This document shows positions 43,586-50,899 of a stretch of 64,000 nt of DNA, piece by piece. Position 1 is the first letter of the stretch; each line of letters starts with the position of its first letter. This DNA comes from Kineosporia rhizophila (GTDB lineage: Bacteria > Actinomycetota > Actinomycetes > Actinomycetales > Kineosporiaceae). Location: assembly GCF_021277265.1 (NCBI RefSeq), contig NZ_JAJSOH010000003.1, forward strand, positions 310,001 through 374,000, read 5' to 3'. The notes under the pieces were generated by a model, which saw nothing but the letters and a program-made list of their open reading frames with translations, was not told the DNA's origin and ran no database searches. The position numbers and the translations under genes are program-made.

Positions 43586-44234
43586 CGAAAGCCTTCATCT
43601 GGCAGTCTTCCTCGATCTTGTGGGCCTCCTCGTCGGGCTGGTATCCGTCGCGGTAGGTGAAGCCGCTGCCGTCCGGCAGCCCGGTCACCTTGACCCCGTT
43701 GGCCTCCAGGCACTCGATCTGGGCCCGGAAGTCCTTCATGAAGTCGTGATTGGTCTTCGGGTCCAGTTCGCGCGGCATCAACGGCCTGATGGGGTCGCAC
43801 TCCTTCTCCGCAGCGGGGTAGTCGGCCGTGTCCACACTGGGGTAGTAGAGCCATGAAGGATCCGACATAGGAACCTTCCCGCCGGTGCCGACGCGCTGGA
43901 TAGGAACCTCGTTGTCCTTCAGGCACTGCAGGTAGGGCTGGAACATCCCCAGCGTCTCTTCCTCGGTGCTGTCGAGCCGCCGCTGGGGAGCCTTGCCGGC
44001 GGATTTGCTCGGGTCAGCGTTCTTGCCGGCGTCCTCGCGGCCGGAGGGCTGGGCGACGGACGCCACCTGGCCGGAGTCGGCCGCCCCCTCGCTGTCAGAG
44101 GCGGACGAGCAGGCGGTGAGCAGGTTGGTGAGCAGGGTGGTGATGAACACCGCGCCCAGTCCGGCCCGCAACAGCGGGTGCAGGGAACGACCAGAAACCG
44201 ACGCGTGGAGAGCAGATCTCGTCATGCAGGACAC
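43572..44234 (-). CDS. Cys4 lipoprotein of system 2
   Basis: This is a 220-residue lipoprotein with a long signal region, lipobox N-L-L-T-A-C (Cys42) and a low-complexity linker to about residue 85. The folded domain has cysteines at 104, 146, 175 and 211 (gaps 42, 29, 36). Gap two is identical to that of the system 1 lipoprotein. The last gap is 6 shorter, as it also is in the kinase of this system (35 against 41). The C-terminal AFGGKE closely matches AFGGKG of the paralogue. First gene of the exporter unit and divergent from the response regulator. Confidence 0.8.
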   Translation of the reverse strand: MSCMTRSALHASVSGRSLHPLLRAGLGAVFITTLLTNLLTACSSASDSEGAADSGQVASVAQPSGREDAGKNADPSKSAGKAPQRRLDSTEEETLGMFQPYLQCLKDNEVPIQRVGTGGKVPMSDPSWLYYPSVDTADYPAAEKECDPIRPLMPRELDPKTNHDFMKDFRAQIECLEANGVKVTGLPDGSGFTYRDGYQPDEEAHKIEEDCQMKAFGGKE

Positions 44235-44313
44235 TGTGCCGTGTGGATGTTAGGAGGTTGTGAGCGAGTCTTCGAGCATCACCGTCGGGCCCTGAGCCAA
44301 GTGCCTGTGGCTC

Positions 44314-44319
44314 TATGGT
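44314..44319 (+). promoter_or_regulatory. probable -10 element of the system 2 response regulator, leaderless
   Basis: TATGGT ends 6 bases before the ATG at 44326 and no Shine-Dalgarno sequence is visible. In actinobacteria this spacing places the transcript start at the A of the ATG, giving a leaderless message. No convincing -35 element is seen. Confidence 0.5.
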
Positions 44320-44325
44320 TGCCGC

Positions 44326-45024
44326 ATGGGCGCTCATGTTCTGGTGGCCGAGGACGACGAGAAACAGGCCGCCCTGGTTCGTCGCTATCTGGAGCACGAC
44401 GGTCACACCGTGGCCGTCGTCCACGACGGACGCTCGGCCATCGAGCGCGTACTGCAGCGACCGCCGGACCTTCTCGTGCTGGACTGGATGCTGCCGGTGG
44501 TGCAGGGACCCGAGGTCTGCCGCCGTGTCCGGGACGCCGGAGACCTGCCGGTGCTGATGCTGACCTCGCGTTCCGCCGAGGAGGACCTGCTGCGGGGACT
44601 GGATCTCGGTGCGGACGACTACATGACCAAGCCCTACAGTCCTCGCGAGCTGGTCGCCCGGGTCCGCAGCCTGCTGCGGCGGGCCGGGGCCCAGGCCGGG
44701 TCGGGCCTGCCGATCTGGCGTGTGGGGCCACTGACCGTCGATGTTCAGCAACACCAGGTGATCTGCCGGGGTGAGCCGGTGTCCTGCACCCCGGGGGAGT
44801 TCCGCATCCTGGAGACGATGGCGGCCGAACCGGGGCGGGCCTTCAGCCGTCGTCAGTTGCTCGACTGCACCGAGGGTTACGACCGGGCGGCCACCGAGCG
44901 CGCCATCGACGTGCACATCGTCAACCTGCGCAAGAAGATCGAGGTGGTTCCGCGGTCCCCGCAGCTCCTGCAGACGGTTTTCGGTGTGGGGTACCGGCTG
45001 GCCGGCGGACCCCGTGAGACCTAG
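44326..45024 (+). CDS. OmpR-family response regulator of Cys4 system 2
   Basis: This 232-residue regulator has a receiver domain with Asp53 as phosphorylation site, the acidic pair at 10-11 and D-D-Y-M-T-K-P, then a winged-helix DNA-binding domain ending in L-Q-T-V-F-G-V-G-Y-R-L. It is the paralogue of the regulator at 35417 and forms an operon with the following kinase (11-base overlap). It is transcribed away from the exporter and lipoprotein genes of its system, so the 91 bases between 44234 and 44326 must hold both promoters. Confidence 0.92.
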   Translation: MGAHVLVAEDDEKQAALVRRYLEHDGHTVAVVHDGRSAIERVLQRPPDLLVLDWMLPVVQGPEVCRRVRDAGDLPVLMLTSRSAEEDLLRGLDLGADDYMTKPYSPRELVARVRSLLRRAGAQAGSGLPIWRVGPLTVDVQQHQVICRGEPVSCTPGEFRILETMAAEPGRAFSRRQLLDCTEGYDRAATERAIDVHIVNLRKKIEVVPRSPQLLQTVFGVGYRLAGGPRET

Positions 45025-46789
45025 GAACCGCCTGCGGCACAGCCTGCTGGCCCGGATGCTGACCGCCTCCCTGGCGATCACCCTGGTGTCCGTGCTGGCC
45101 ACGGCCTGGCTGGTCACGCGCAGCACCACCTTGTCGATCGCGCAGGAACGCGGCCAGGTACTGGCTGACGACACCCGCATCCAGGACGTCCTGACCGGGT
45201 ACGCGGCCCGTAACCCGGACTGGTCCACGGTGGGCCCGGTCGTGCACGACCTGGCCGAGGACACGGGCCGGGTCATCACCCTGACCACCCCGGACCGTGA
45301 GCTCATCACCAGCTCTGGGCAGGGCCGGCCCCGGCTGGCCACCCGGGCGGCCGCCGTGATCGATCCCCTGCACCCGGACCAGGAGGCAGCGGGCCCGGGG
45401 CGGAGCGCCGTGGTGATCGACCCCCGGGTCGTGGGTCCGTTCGCGCTCCCGGTCGCGGAACAGGACCGGCTGCGGGTGATGGCGACCAGGCGCGTCACCT
45501 GTCTGGAACGTCTGGGCTACGACGCCCAGAGCCTGGTCAGGTCCAGCGGGCGCTCGGACGTGCAGATCTTCTGGCCGGCGAGTCCGGTGGCCAGCAACTT
45601 GTGCCACGGGGATGACCTTCGGCAGCCGACGAGGACCGAAGCCGTGGCCCTGGCGGACCTCCGCCGGCTGGTGGTCGACTGCGCCGAGCGCCGGGCCGTG
45701 CCCCGGGCCAGGAAACTTCAGCTCACCCTCGAACGCCAGATCCGGTACACCGGGACGCCTGGGCAGATCGAGACCGTCAACGACTGCTCGGCCCAGGCCC
45801 AGCGGACCCAGATGGCCCGTTACGTGGCCCCACCGGCCCTGCTGTTCATCAACGCCAGGTCCGCGGTCATCATCGCCGGGCCCGACCTGTCCCAGGCCGG
45901 CGCCACCCGGATCGCCGCCGTCACCGGTCTGGTCCTGGCCCTGACCTTCCTGATCACCGCCCTGGTCGCCTTCCGGCTGGCCCGCCCGCTGCGGGCCCTG
46001 GTCAGTGCTGCACAGGACACCGGCAACCTCAACGTGCGGTTCGCGGTGGACACGACGTACGAGATCGGTTCTCTGGCGCAGGCTCTGAACGATCTCTCGC
46101 GTCGCCGGGAACAGGCCGAAGAACAGCGAAAGGAGATGGTCAGCGACATCGCGCACGAACTGCGGACCCCGCTGACCAATATCCGGGGCTGGCTGGAGGC
46201 GGCGCAGGACGGGATCGCCTCGCCCGATGCGGCCCTGTTGTCCTCCCTGCAGGAGGAGGCCATGCTGCTGCAGCACATCATCGACGACCTGCAGACCCTC
46301 TCCAGCGCCGAAGCCGGCACGCTGTCGCTGAGCCGGCAGCAGGTCCGGGCGAGCGAGGTTCTCGGCCAGGTCGCCGCCGCCCACCGCGCGACTGCCGAGG
46401 CGGCCGGGGTCACCGTGCTCACGCAGGTCGTCGGCGAGCCGATCGTGGACGCCGACCCGCTGCGACTGCGGCAGGTGCTGGGCAACCTGATGTCGAACGC
46501 GATCCGGCACACCCCGCCCGGTGGCACCGTCACCCTGAGCGCGTCCCCGGACGCATCACACACGACGATCAGCGTGACGGACACAGGCCAGGGCATCCAG
46601 CCAGACGACCTGGCGCACGTCTTCGATCGTTTCTGGCGCGCGGACAAGTCCCGTAGCCGCCGCAGCGGGGGCAGCGGGCTCGGACTGTGCATCGTCAAGC
46701 AACTCGTGGAAGCCCACCAGGGGGAGGTGGAAGCCTTCAGCCGGCCGGGTGTCGAGACGGTCTTCACTCTCCGGCTGCCCACCGGTTGA
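45014..46789 (+). CDS. sensor histidine kinase of Cys4 system 2
   Basis: This is a 591-residue kinase with helices at about 13-36 and 298-320 and an outer domain between them. His381 is in I-A-H-E-L-R-T-P-L-T-N, and the ATP domain has N-L-M-S-N-A, D-T-G-Q-G-I and G-S-G-L-G-L. The outer domain has cysteines at 163, 197, 223 and 258 (gaps 34, 26, 35), the pattern of the kinase of system 1 with the same shortening of the last gap as in its own lipoprotein. Start GTG 45014 overlaps the regulator. The end overlaps a frameshifted small gene on the other strand. Confidence 0.9.
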   Translation: MRPRNRLRHSLLARMLTASLAITLVSVLATAWLVTRSTTLSIAQERGQVLADDTRIQDVLTGYAARNPDWSTVGPVVHDLAEDTGRVITLTTPDRELITSSGQGRPRLATRAAAVIDPLHPDQEAAGPGRSAVVIDPRVVGPFALPVAEQDRLRVMATRRVTCLERLGYDAQSLVRSSGRSDVQIFWPASPVASNLCHGDDLRQPTRTEAVALADLRRLVVDCAERRAVPRARKLQLTLERQIRYTGTPGQIETVNDCSAQAQRTQMARYVAPPALLFINARSAVIIAGPDLSQAGATRIAAVTGLVLALTFLITALVAFRLARPLRALVSAAQDTGNLNVRFAVDTTYEIGSLAQALNDLSRRREQAEEQRKEMVSDIAHELRTPLTNIRGWLEAAQDGIASPDAALLSSLQEEAMLLQHIIDDLQTLSSAEAGTLSLSRQQVRASEVLGQVAAAHRATAEAAGVTVLTQVVGEPIVDADPLRLRQVLGNLMSNAIRHTPPGGTVTLSASPDASHTTISVTDTGQGIQPDDLAHVFDRFWRADKSRSRRSGGSGLGLCIVKQLVEAHQGEVEAFSRPGVETVFTLRLPTG

Positions 46790-46983
46790 TCCTCGCGAGC
46801 AGCGCGACCGTGACCCAGACGGGTTGCCCCACCCGCGTCCGAGGGGACAGCTGCAGCCGGAGCCAGTCGTAGCTGTCCCCTCGAGAGGGCGGGACCCGAT
46901 CCTGAGCCAGAACATTCAGCCGGCCCGGGGGAGGTGGTGAAGCGGCCCAGGGGCAGCACCTTCCGGTCGCCAGCGATGCTCAT
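46764..46983 (-). pseudogene. small gene broken by a single-base frameshift
   Basis: From ATG 46983 one frame reads as protein (M-S-I-A-G-D-R-K-V-L-P-L-G-R-F). Within the C/G run near 46924-46931 it becomes low-quality, while the next frame turns clearly protein-like (G-R-L-N-V-L-A-Q-D-R-V-P, then D-W-L-R-L-Q-L, then V-W-V-T-V-A-L-L-A-R-I) and ends at TGA 46764, inside the 3' end of the kinase gene. Removing one G joins them into about 72 residues. An ATG at 47001 is also in frame. Function unknown; it could be a sequencing error. Confidence 0.5.
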
Positions 46984-47015
46984 GAAGAAGACAGGTCGCA
47001 TCCCGGCCCTGCCGG

Positions 47016-47957
47016 TCAGGCGCGGCTGAGCTCGGAGCGATTCTTCAGCGCAAAGTCAGCCACGGTGATGGCCGGGCGCCCCAGCAGGTCCGGGATGTCG
47101 CTGCTGCACAGCCGTCCGCCGTCCTGCCCGCGGCGCACCACATCGACGAACTGGTGAACCAGGCCGCGTGCCTGCCACGCAGGAACCCCGGAGGCTCGCA
47201 GCCCGGCGTAGAAGGCGGGGGCGGGCAGGTGGACGTAGCGCACCCGGTGTCCGAGGGTGGCGGTCAGGATGCCGGCGATCTCGGGGTAGGAGAGCGGGCG
47301 ATCGCCGGTCAGGAGGTACGCCCGGCCGTTCTCGCCGGTCTGTCCCTGGACGTCCGCGTCGGTCAGGACGCGCGCGGCCACCGCTGCGACGTCGCTCGTG
47401 TCGACCCAGGCGGTGGCGCCGTTGCCGCTGGTCTGGGGCAGCCACCCCCGGCGGATGGCGGCGGCCTCGGTCAGCAGGTTGCTGATGAAGGCACTGGCTT
47501 TCAGGACGGTCCAGGCCAGGCCGCTGCGCTCCAGGTACTGATCGGCCAGGGCGTGGTCGCGGGCCCACGGGATGGCCGAGTGCGGGTTGGCGTCGGAGGC
47601 CGACACCTTCACCACATGCCGCACTCCGACCTCGACGGCGGCGTCGATGGCCAGACGGTTCTGCTCGTACTGCTCAGGGCCCACCGGAGTGTTCAGGAAC
47701 AGTTGCGGGCAGTCCTGCAGCGCCTCCCGCAGAGCTTCGCCGTTCTCGAAGCTGGCCTGGACGGCGTCGACACCGCGTTCGGTGAAGGCACGCACCTGCT
47801 CAGGGCGCCGGCACATCACCCGCACCGCGGCACCGCTCGCGAGCAGCTCCTGGACCAGGGCACTACCGATGGCACCGGTGGCGCCGATGACCAGGGCGCG
47901 CTCCTGCACGCCGGCCCGGGCGAAGGATGAGGGTCGAGGGGTCAACGTCGTGGACAC
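47016..47957 (-). CDS. NmrA-type NAD(P)-binding oxidoreductase
   Basis: This is a 313-residue atypical short-chain dehydrogenase. The dinucleotide loop is V-I-G-A-T-G-A-I-G near residue 24, followed by V-M-C-R-R, which suggests NADPH. The V-K-V-S-A-S-D-A strand and W-T-V-L-K-A-S-A-F belong to the NmrA/TMR group of sensor-like reductases. The substrate is unknown, and a quinone or small electrophile is usual. GTG 47957 was chosen over GTG 47963 because GAGGTG precedes it. The gene is divergent from MarR with the operator between, so MarR control is likely. Confidence 0.83.
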   Translation of the reverse strand: MSTTLTPRPSSFARAGVQERALVIGATGAIGSALVQELLASGAAVRVMCRRPEQVRAFTERGVDAVQASFENGEALREALQDCPQLFLNTPVGPEQYEQNRLAIDAAVEVGVRHVVKVSASDANPHSAIPWARDHALADQYLERSGLAWTVLKASAFISNLLTEAAAIRRGWLPQTSGNGATAWVDTSDVAAVAARVLTDADVQGQTGENGRAYLLTGDRPLSYPEIAGILTATLGHRVRYVHLPAPAFYAGLRASGVPAWQARGLVHQFVDVVRRGQDGGRLCSSDIPDLLGRPAITVADFALKNRSELSRA

Positions 47958-47969
47958 ATCCACCTCACT

Positions 47970-47989
47970 AGTAGCAGGAACCTGTTACT
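47970..47989. promoter_or_regulatory. MarR-type operator
   Basis: AGTAGCAGG-AA-CCTGTTACT is a 9-2-9 palindrome with one mismatch. It lies 12 bases before the oxidoreductase start and 38 before the MarR ATG, so a bound dimer would block both promoters. Confidence 0.75.
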
Positions 47990-48027
47990 GGGATAGTGGG
48001 GTCTCGACGAGGAGGTGGCAAGTCGGC

Positions 48028-48462
48028 ATGGAACTGGCTCCGCAGGACATCGACGGCCTGGTCAAGTGGTCCCTGATCCGGGCCGCCCGGCAGGCCGAGC
48101 GCGAGTTCACCGAGGTGTTCGCCGCGCACGGGCTCTCACCGGTGCAGTTCGGCGTGCTGTGCCACCTGTCCACCGGGGCCACGTTCACCCAGGCCCAGCT
48201 GGCGCGGGAGGTGCTGGTGCGCCCGCAGTCGATCAGCGGCGTCCTGGACGGACTGGTCGAGCGCGGCCTGGTCCGCCGGGAGGGCGGGCGGGCCAAGGGG
48301 CGCCGCAACCCGCTGACGCTGACCGATGCGGGACACGCGCTGATGGAGGAGGTCTGGCCCGAGGTGCAGGCCCAGAACCAGCTGGAGCAGGCGGGGCTGA
48401 GCCGCGCCGAGACGCAGGACTTCAACGCGGTGCTGCTGAGGATGGTTTACGGCCAGCCCTGA
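48028..48462 (+). CDS. MarR-family transcriptional regulator
   Basis: This is a 144-residue winged-helix repressor of the usual MarR length. Dimerisation helices lie at both ends and the wing region is at about 50-105: T-Q-A-Q-L-A-R-E-V-L-V-R-P-Q-S-I-S-G-V, then R-R-E-G-G-R-A-K-G-R-R-N-P-L-T-L-T-D-A-G. GGAGGTGG stands 9 bases before the ATG. It most likely represses itself and the divergent NmrA-type oxidoreductase through the palindrome at 47970, responding to an electrophile or phenolic compound. Confidence 0.9.
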   Translation: MELAPQDIDGLVKWSLIRAARQAEREFTEVFAAHGLSPVQFGVLCHLSTGATFTQAQLAREVLVRPQSISGVLDGLVERGLVRREGGRAKGRRNPLTLTDAGHALMEEVWPEVQAQNQLEQAGLSRAETQDFNAVLLRMVYGQP

Positions 48463-48531
48463 TCCGGTAGCCCGGACGTGGGGCGGGCCGGGCGGACCGG
48501 GCCTGTGAAGCGGCCGAAGTACGCTCACGGG

Positions 48532-49395
48532 GTGGACGTTCTCGATCAGGCCCTGGCCGGGCTGAGGATCGGTCGCGCACAGGCCTGCACGGTTCGTCTG
48601 TCCGGCACCTGGGGTTATCGCTACCCGGCCTTCGACGGCAGCGGCTTCCACCTGTTGCTGTCCGGCTCCGCCTGGCTGCTGACCTCGACCGACGCCCCGC
48701 GCCTGCTCACGGCCGGCGACGTGGTCCTCACACCCCACGGCGCCGAGCACGGCCTCAGCCACGCACCGGCCGCCCTGGCCGCCCTGCCCCGCGCGGTGCC
48801 GGAGGTGGACCTGCCCCAGCCGGCCCGGCCCGACGTGGAACTGCTGTGCGGCGCCTACTGGCTCGAGCACGGCCAGGTTCACGACTCGCTACGGGCCCTG
48901 CCGGACGTCGTGACCGTCTCACCCGACCTTGAAGGCAATCCTGAACTGGGTCCCCTGTTCCAGCTGATGCGAGCGAAGCTGGCTGAGAGCGGGCCGGGAT
49001 CCGGCACCACCCGTCCCGCCCTGCTGGACCTGATGCTCACGAACCTGCTGCAGCAGTGGATCTTCGACCACCACGACCCGGCGATCGCCCGGGTGCTGGA
49101 GCAGATCCACGCCGCTCCCGAGCGGCCGTGGACCGTCCCGGACCTGAGCGCACTGGCCGGCCTGTCCAAGACCACCTTCAGTGAGCGCTTCACCGACGCT
49201 GTGGGCCGCCCTCCCAAGCGCTGCCTGACCAGCTGGCGCCTGGCGCGCGCCGCCGGTTTCCTCCGTGACACCGACCTGCCGCTGGCCGCCATCGCCCGCA
49301 GGGTCGGCTACGCCAGCGAGTTCGCCCTCAGCAGCGCCTTCCGCCGCGAATACGGCGTCGCCCCAGGGCGCTTCAGGACCTACCGCGAGCCGTGA
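48532..49395 (+). CDS. AraC-family transcriptional regulator
   Basis: This 287-residue regulator has an N-terminal cupin-like effector domain (about 10-165: G-F-H-L-L-L-S-G-S-A-W, then G-D-V-V-L-T-P-H-G). The C-terminal double helix-turn-helix is at about 185-285, ending in V-G-Y-A-S-E-F-A-L-S-S-A-F-R-R-E-Y-G. By family it activates or represses a nearby oxidoreductase gene, and the MarR/NmrA pair just upstream is a candidate. GTG 48532 was chosen as the first start giving the normal N-terminus; the in-frame codon at 48478 is less likely. Its end overlaps the convergent methyltransferase gene by 23 bases. Confidence 0.87.
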   Translation: MDVLDQALAGLRIGRAQACTVRLSGTWGYRYPAFDGSGFHLLLSGSAWLLTSTDAPRLLTAGDVVLTPHGAEHGLSHAPAALAALPRAVPEVDLPQPARPDVELLCGAYWLEHGQVHDSLRALPDVVTVSPDLEGNPELGPLFQLMRAKLAESGPGSGTTRPALLDLMLTNLLQQWIFDHHDPAIARVLEQIHAAPERPWTVPDLSALAGLSKTTFSERFTDAVGRPPKRCLTSWRLARAAGFLRDTDLPLAAIARRVGYASEFALSSAFRREYGVAPGRFRTYREP

Positions 49396-50131
49396 CGAGA
49401 CGCGCGCGGGCCGGGAGGCGGTAGCTGCCGGTGCCAGTGCGGTGCTGCGCCAGGTCGTCGGTCATCATCTGCCGGGCCCGGGCCAGTTGCTGCTCGGTGA
49501 GGGCACCGAACAGCGCCGCGAGCGGTCCGAAGCCGGTGTCGAAGCGCCACCAGGTCTCGAAGTCCGGGTACTCGGCCTCCCAGGCGAACCAGCGGGCCTC
49601 GACGTCGCGCAGTCCTGCTGCCGAGAGGTGCGACTCGATCGGTACCGGCTGGGCGAACACGGCTTCGAAGTCCGGCACCGCCCCTGCCGGCAGCACTGCG
49701 CGCAGCACGGCCAGCCCGATCCGGGTGTACGGGCTGTCTGCGGTGTCGGTCCAGGCAGCCAGGCCCAAGACCCCTTGGGGCCGCAGGATGCGGGCAGCCT
49801 CCCGCGCTGACTGGGCGAAGTCGGGTGTTCCGGGGCTGAGCAGACCCACCCGGGAGATCACCGCATCAGCGCTGTGGTCTTCCAGCCCCAGGGCCGTCAT
49901 GTCCATCACCTGGAAGTCGACGGCCGACCCAGCTGCTTTCGCCTCGGCGATCACGGCCGGATCGATGTCGATGCCGGTGATCCGCAGATCCGGCCTGCGT
50001 TCGGCCAGTCTCAGGCTCAATGTGCCTGTCCCGCAGGCCAGATGGACGACGCGGGCAGCTTCGGGCAGTCCGTCCAGCCGGGACAGGATCGGGTCGATCA
50101 GACCGTCGAGCAGGCGCATGGTGTCGGGCAC
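49373..50131 (-). CDS. SAM-dependent methyltransferase
   Basis: This is a 252-residue class I methyltransferase. Motif I is V-V-H-L-A-C-G-T-G-T-L near residue 28, followed by the acidic G-I-D-I-D and the M-D-M-T-A-L-G-L motif. The C-terminal cap region contains W-F-A-W-E-A-E-Y and W-W-R-F-D. The methyl acceptor is unknown. GTG 50131 has GGAGGAA at ideal spacing; a TTG at 50188 would add 19 residues. The last 23 bases overlap the 3' end of the AraC gene on the other strand. Confidence 0.85.
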   Translation of the reverse strand: MPDTMRLLDGLIDPILSRLDGLPEAARVVHLACGTGTLSLRLAERRPDLRITGIDIDPAVIAEAKAAGSAVDFQVMDMTALGLEDHSADAVISRVGLLSPGTPDFAQSAREAARILRPQGVLGLAAWTDTADSPYTRIGLAVLRAVLPAGAVPDFEAVFAQPVPIESHLSAAGLRDVEARWFAWEAEYPDFETWWRFDTGFGPLAALFGALTEQQLARARQMMTDDLAQHRTGTGSYRLPARARLVTARGRS

Positions 50132-50335
50132 GAACGTTCCTCCGAGTACGAGAGTGGGGACGTCGTCATTCCACCAAGTCGGGCTCAACGGCGGCCATAC
50201 TGCTGCGACCAGAGCACATACGCGTGTGGACGCATCTCCCCACGAGGGCTGAAAGACAGTTCGGCCGTGTCGAGCAGGCCTCGGACCCCACCCCGGACAC
50301 GTGGTCAGGCCGCCGGCCAGATCCAGGTCTCCTGG

Positions 50336-50833
50336 CTACGACCGCCTCGGGAACACCGCCGACTGCGCGTTCCACTCCTGTGCCGCGCGCAGCACCGACT
50401 CCCGGGGGCAGGTCAGGTCGACGATGATGTCCTCGGCCCAGTCCGGGGCGGACTCGTACGCCATGTGCACCCGCAGGGAGATTGTCTCCTCTGTGTAACC
50501 AGCCACGCTGAAGGCCAGGTTGGGTTCGACGAAGATGGCCGCCGCATCCGGGCTCTCGTCATCGTCGGGCAGGACAGCCGCCTGTTCGGGCGCAACCACC
50601 TCGACCTGTCCCTGGGCCGCCCCGGCCAGCCACTCGCCGAGTTCGCCGGCCTCCCAGGTCAGCAGGGCAGGATCGGTGAACGCCCAGGCGCGGCCGTCCG
50701 CCAGAACGACTTCGCCCTCGATGATCAGCCAGTTCGCGTCGTAGTCGGCGTGGGCGCGGCTGACCGCGTCAGGGAACTGGTAACCCACCGGCTGCAGGCG
50801 CACCGAGGTGCCGTCAGCGGAATGCAGATCCAT
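50336..50833 (-). CDS. hypothetical protein, possibly WapI-like immunity protein
   Basis: This is a 165-residue acidic cytoplasmic protein. Its pattern of D-Y-D-A-N-W-L-I-I-E-G-E, then W-A-F-T-D-P-A-L-L-T-W-E-A-G-E-L-G-E-W-L, and a later N-L-A-F-S-V resembles the WapI-type immunity family that neutralises contact-dependent toxins. The second half has R-V-H-M-A-Y-E. I recall this pattern but could not test it, so the call is tentative. No toxin gene is seen beside it; neighbours are a methyltransferase (204 bases away) and an LLM oxidoreductase downstream. Confidence 0.6.
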   Translation of the reverse strand: MDLHSADGTSVRLQPVGYQFPDAVSRAHADYDANWLIIEGEVVLADGRAWAFTDPALLTWEAGELGEWLAGAAQGQVEVVAPEQAAVLPDDDESPDAAAIFVEPNLAFSVAGYTEETISLRVHMAYESAPDWAEDIIVDLTCPRESVLRAAQEWNAQSAVFPRRS

Positions 50834-50899
50834 GTCACCCAGGGTGCCGCACGCACCGCCGCCGCGGGGACGGGGTGCCGCTGGGGCAACGCCCCGGGA

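Noticed and set aside
46840..46883. 13-bp perfect inverted repeat, taken at first for a terminator between convergent genes
   Set aside because: It lies inside the protein-like part of the frameshifted small gene, has an 18-base loop and no T-tract. The symmetry is probably a by-product of coding sequence.
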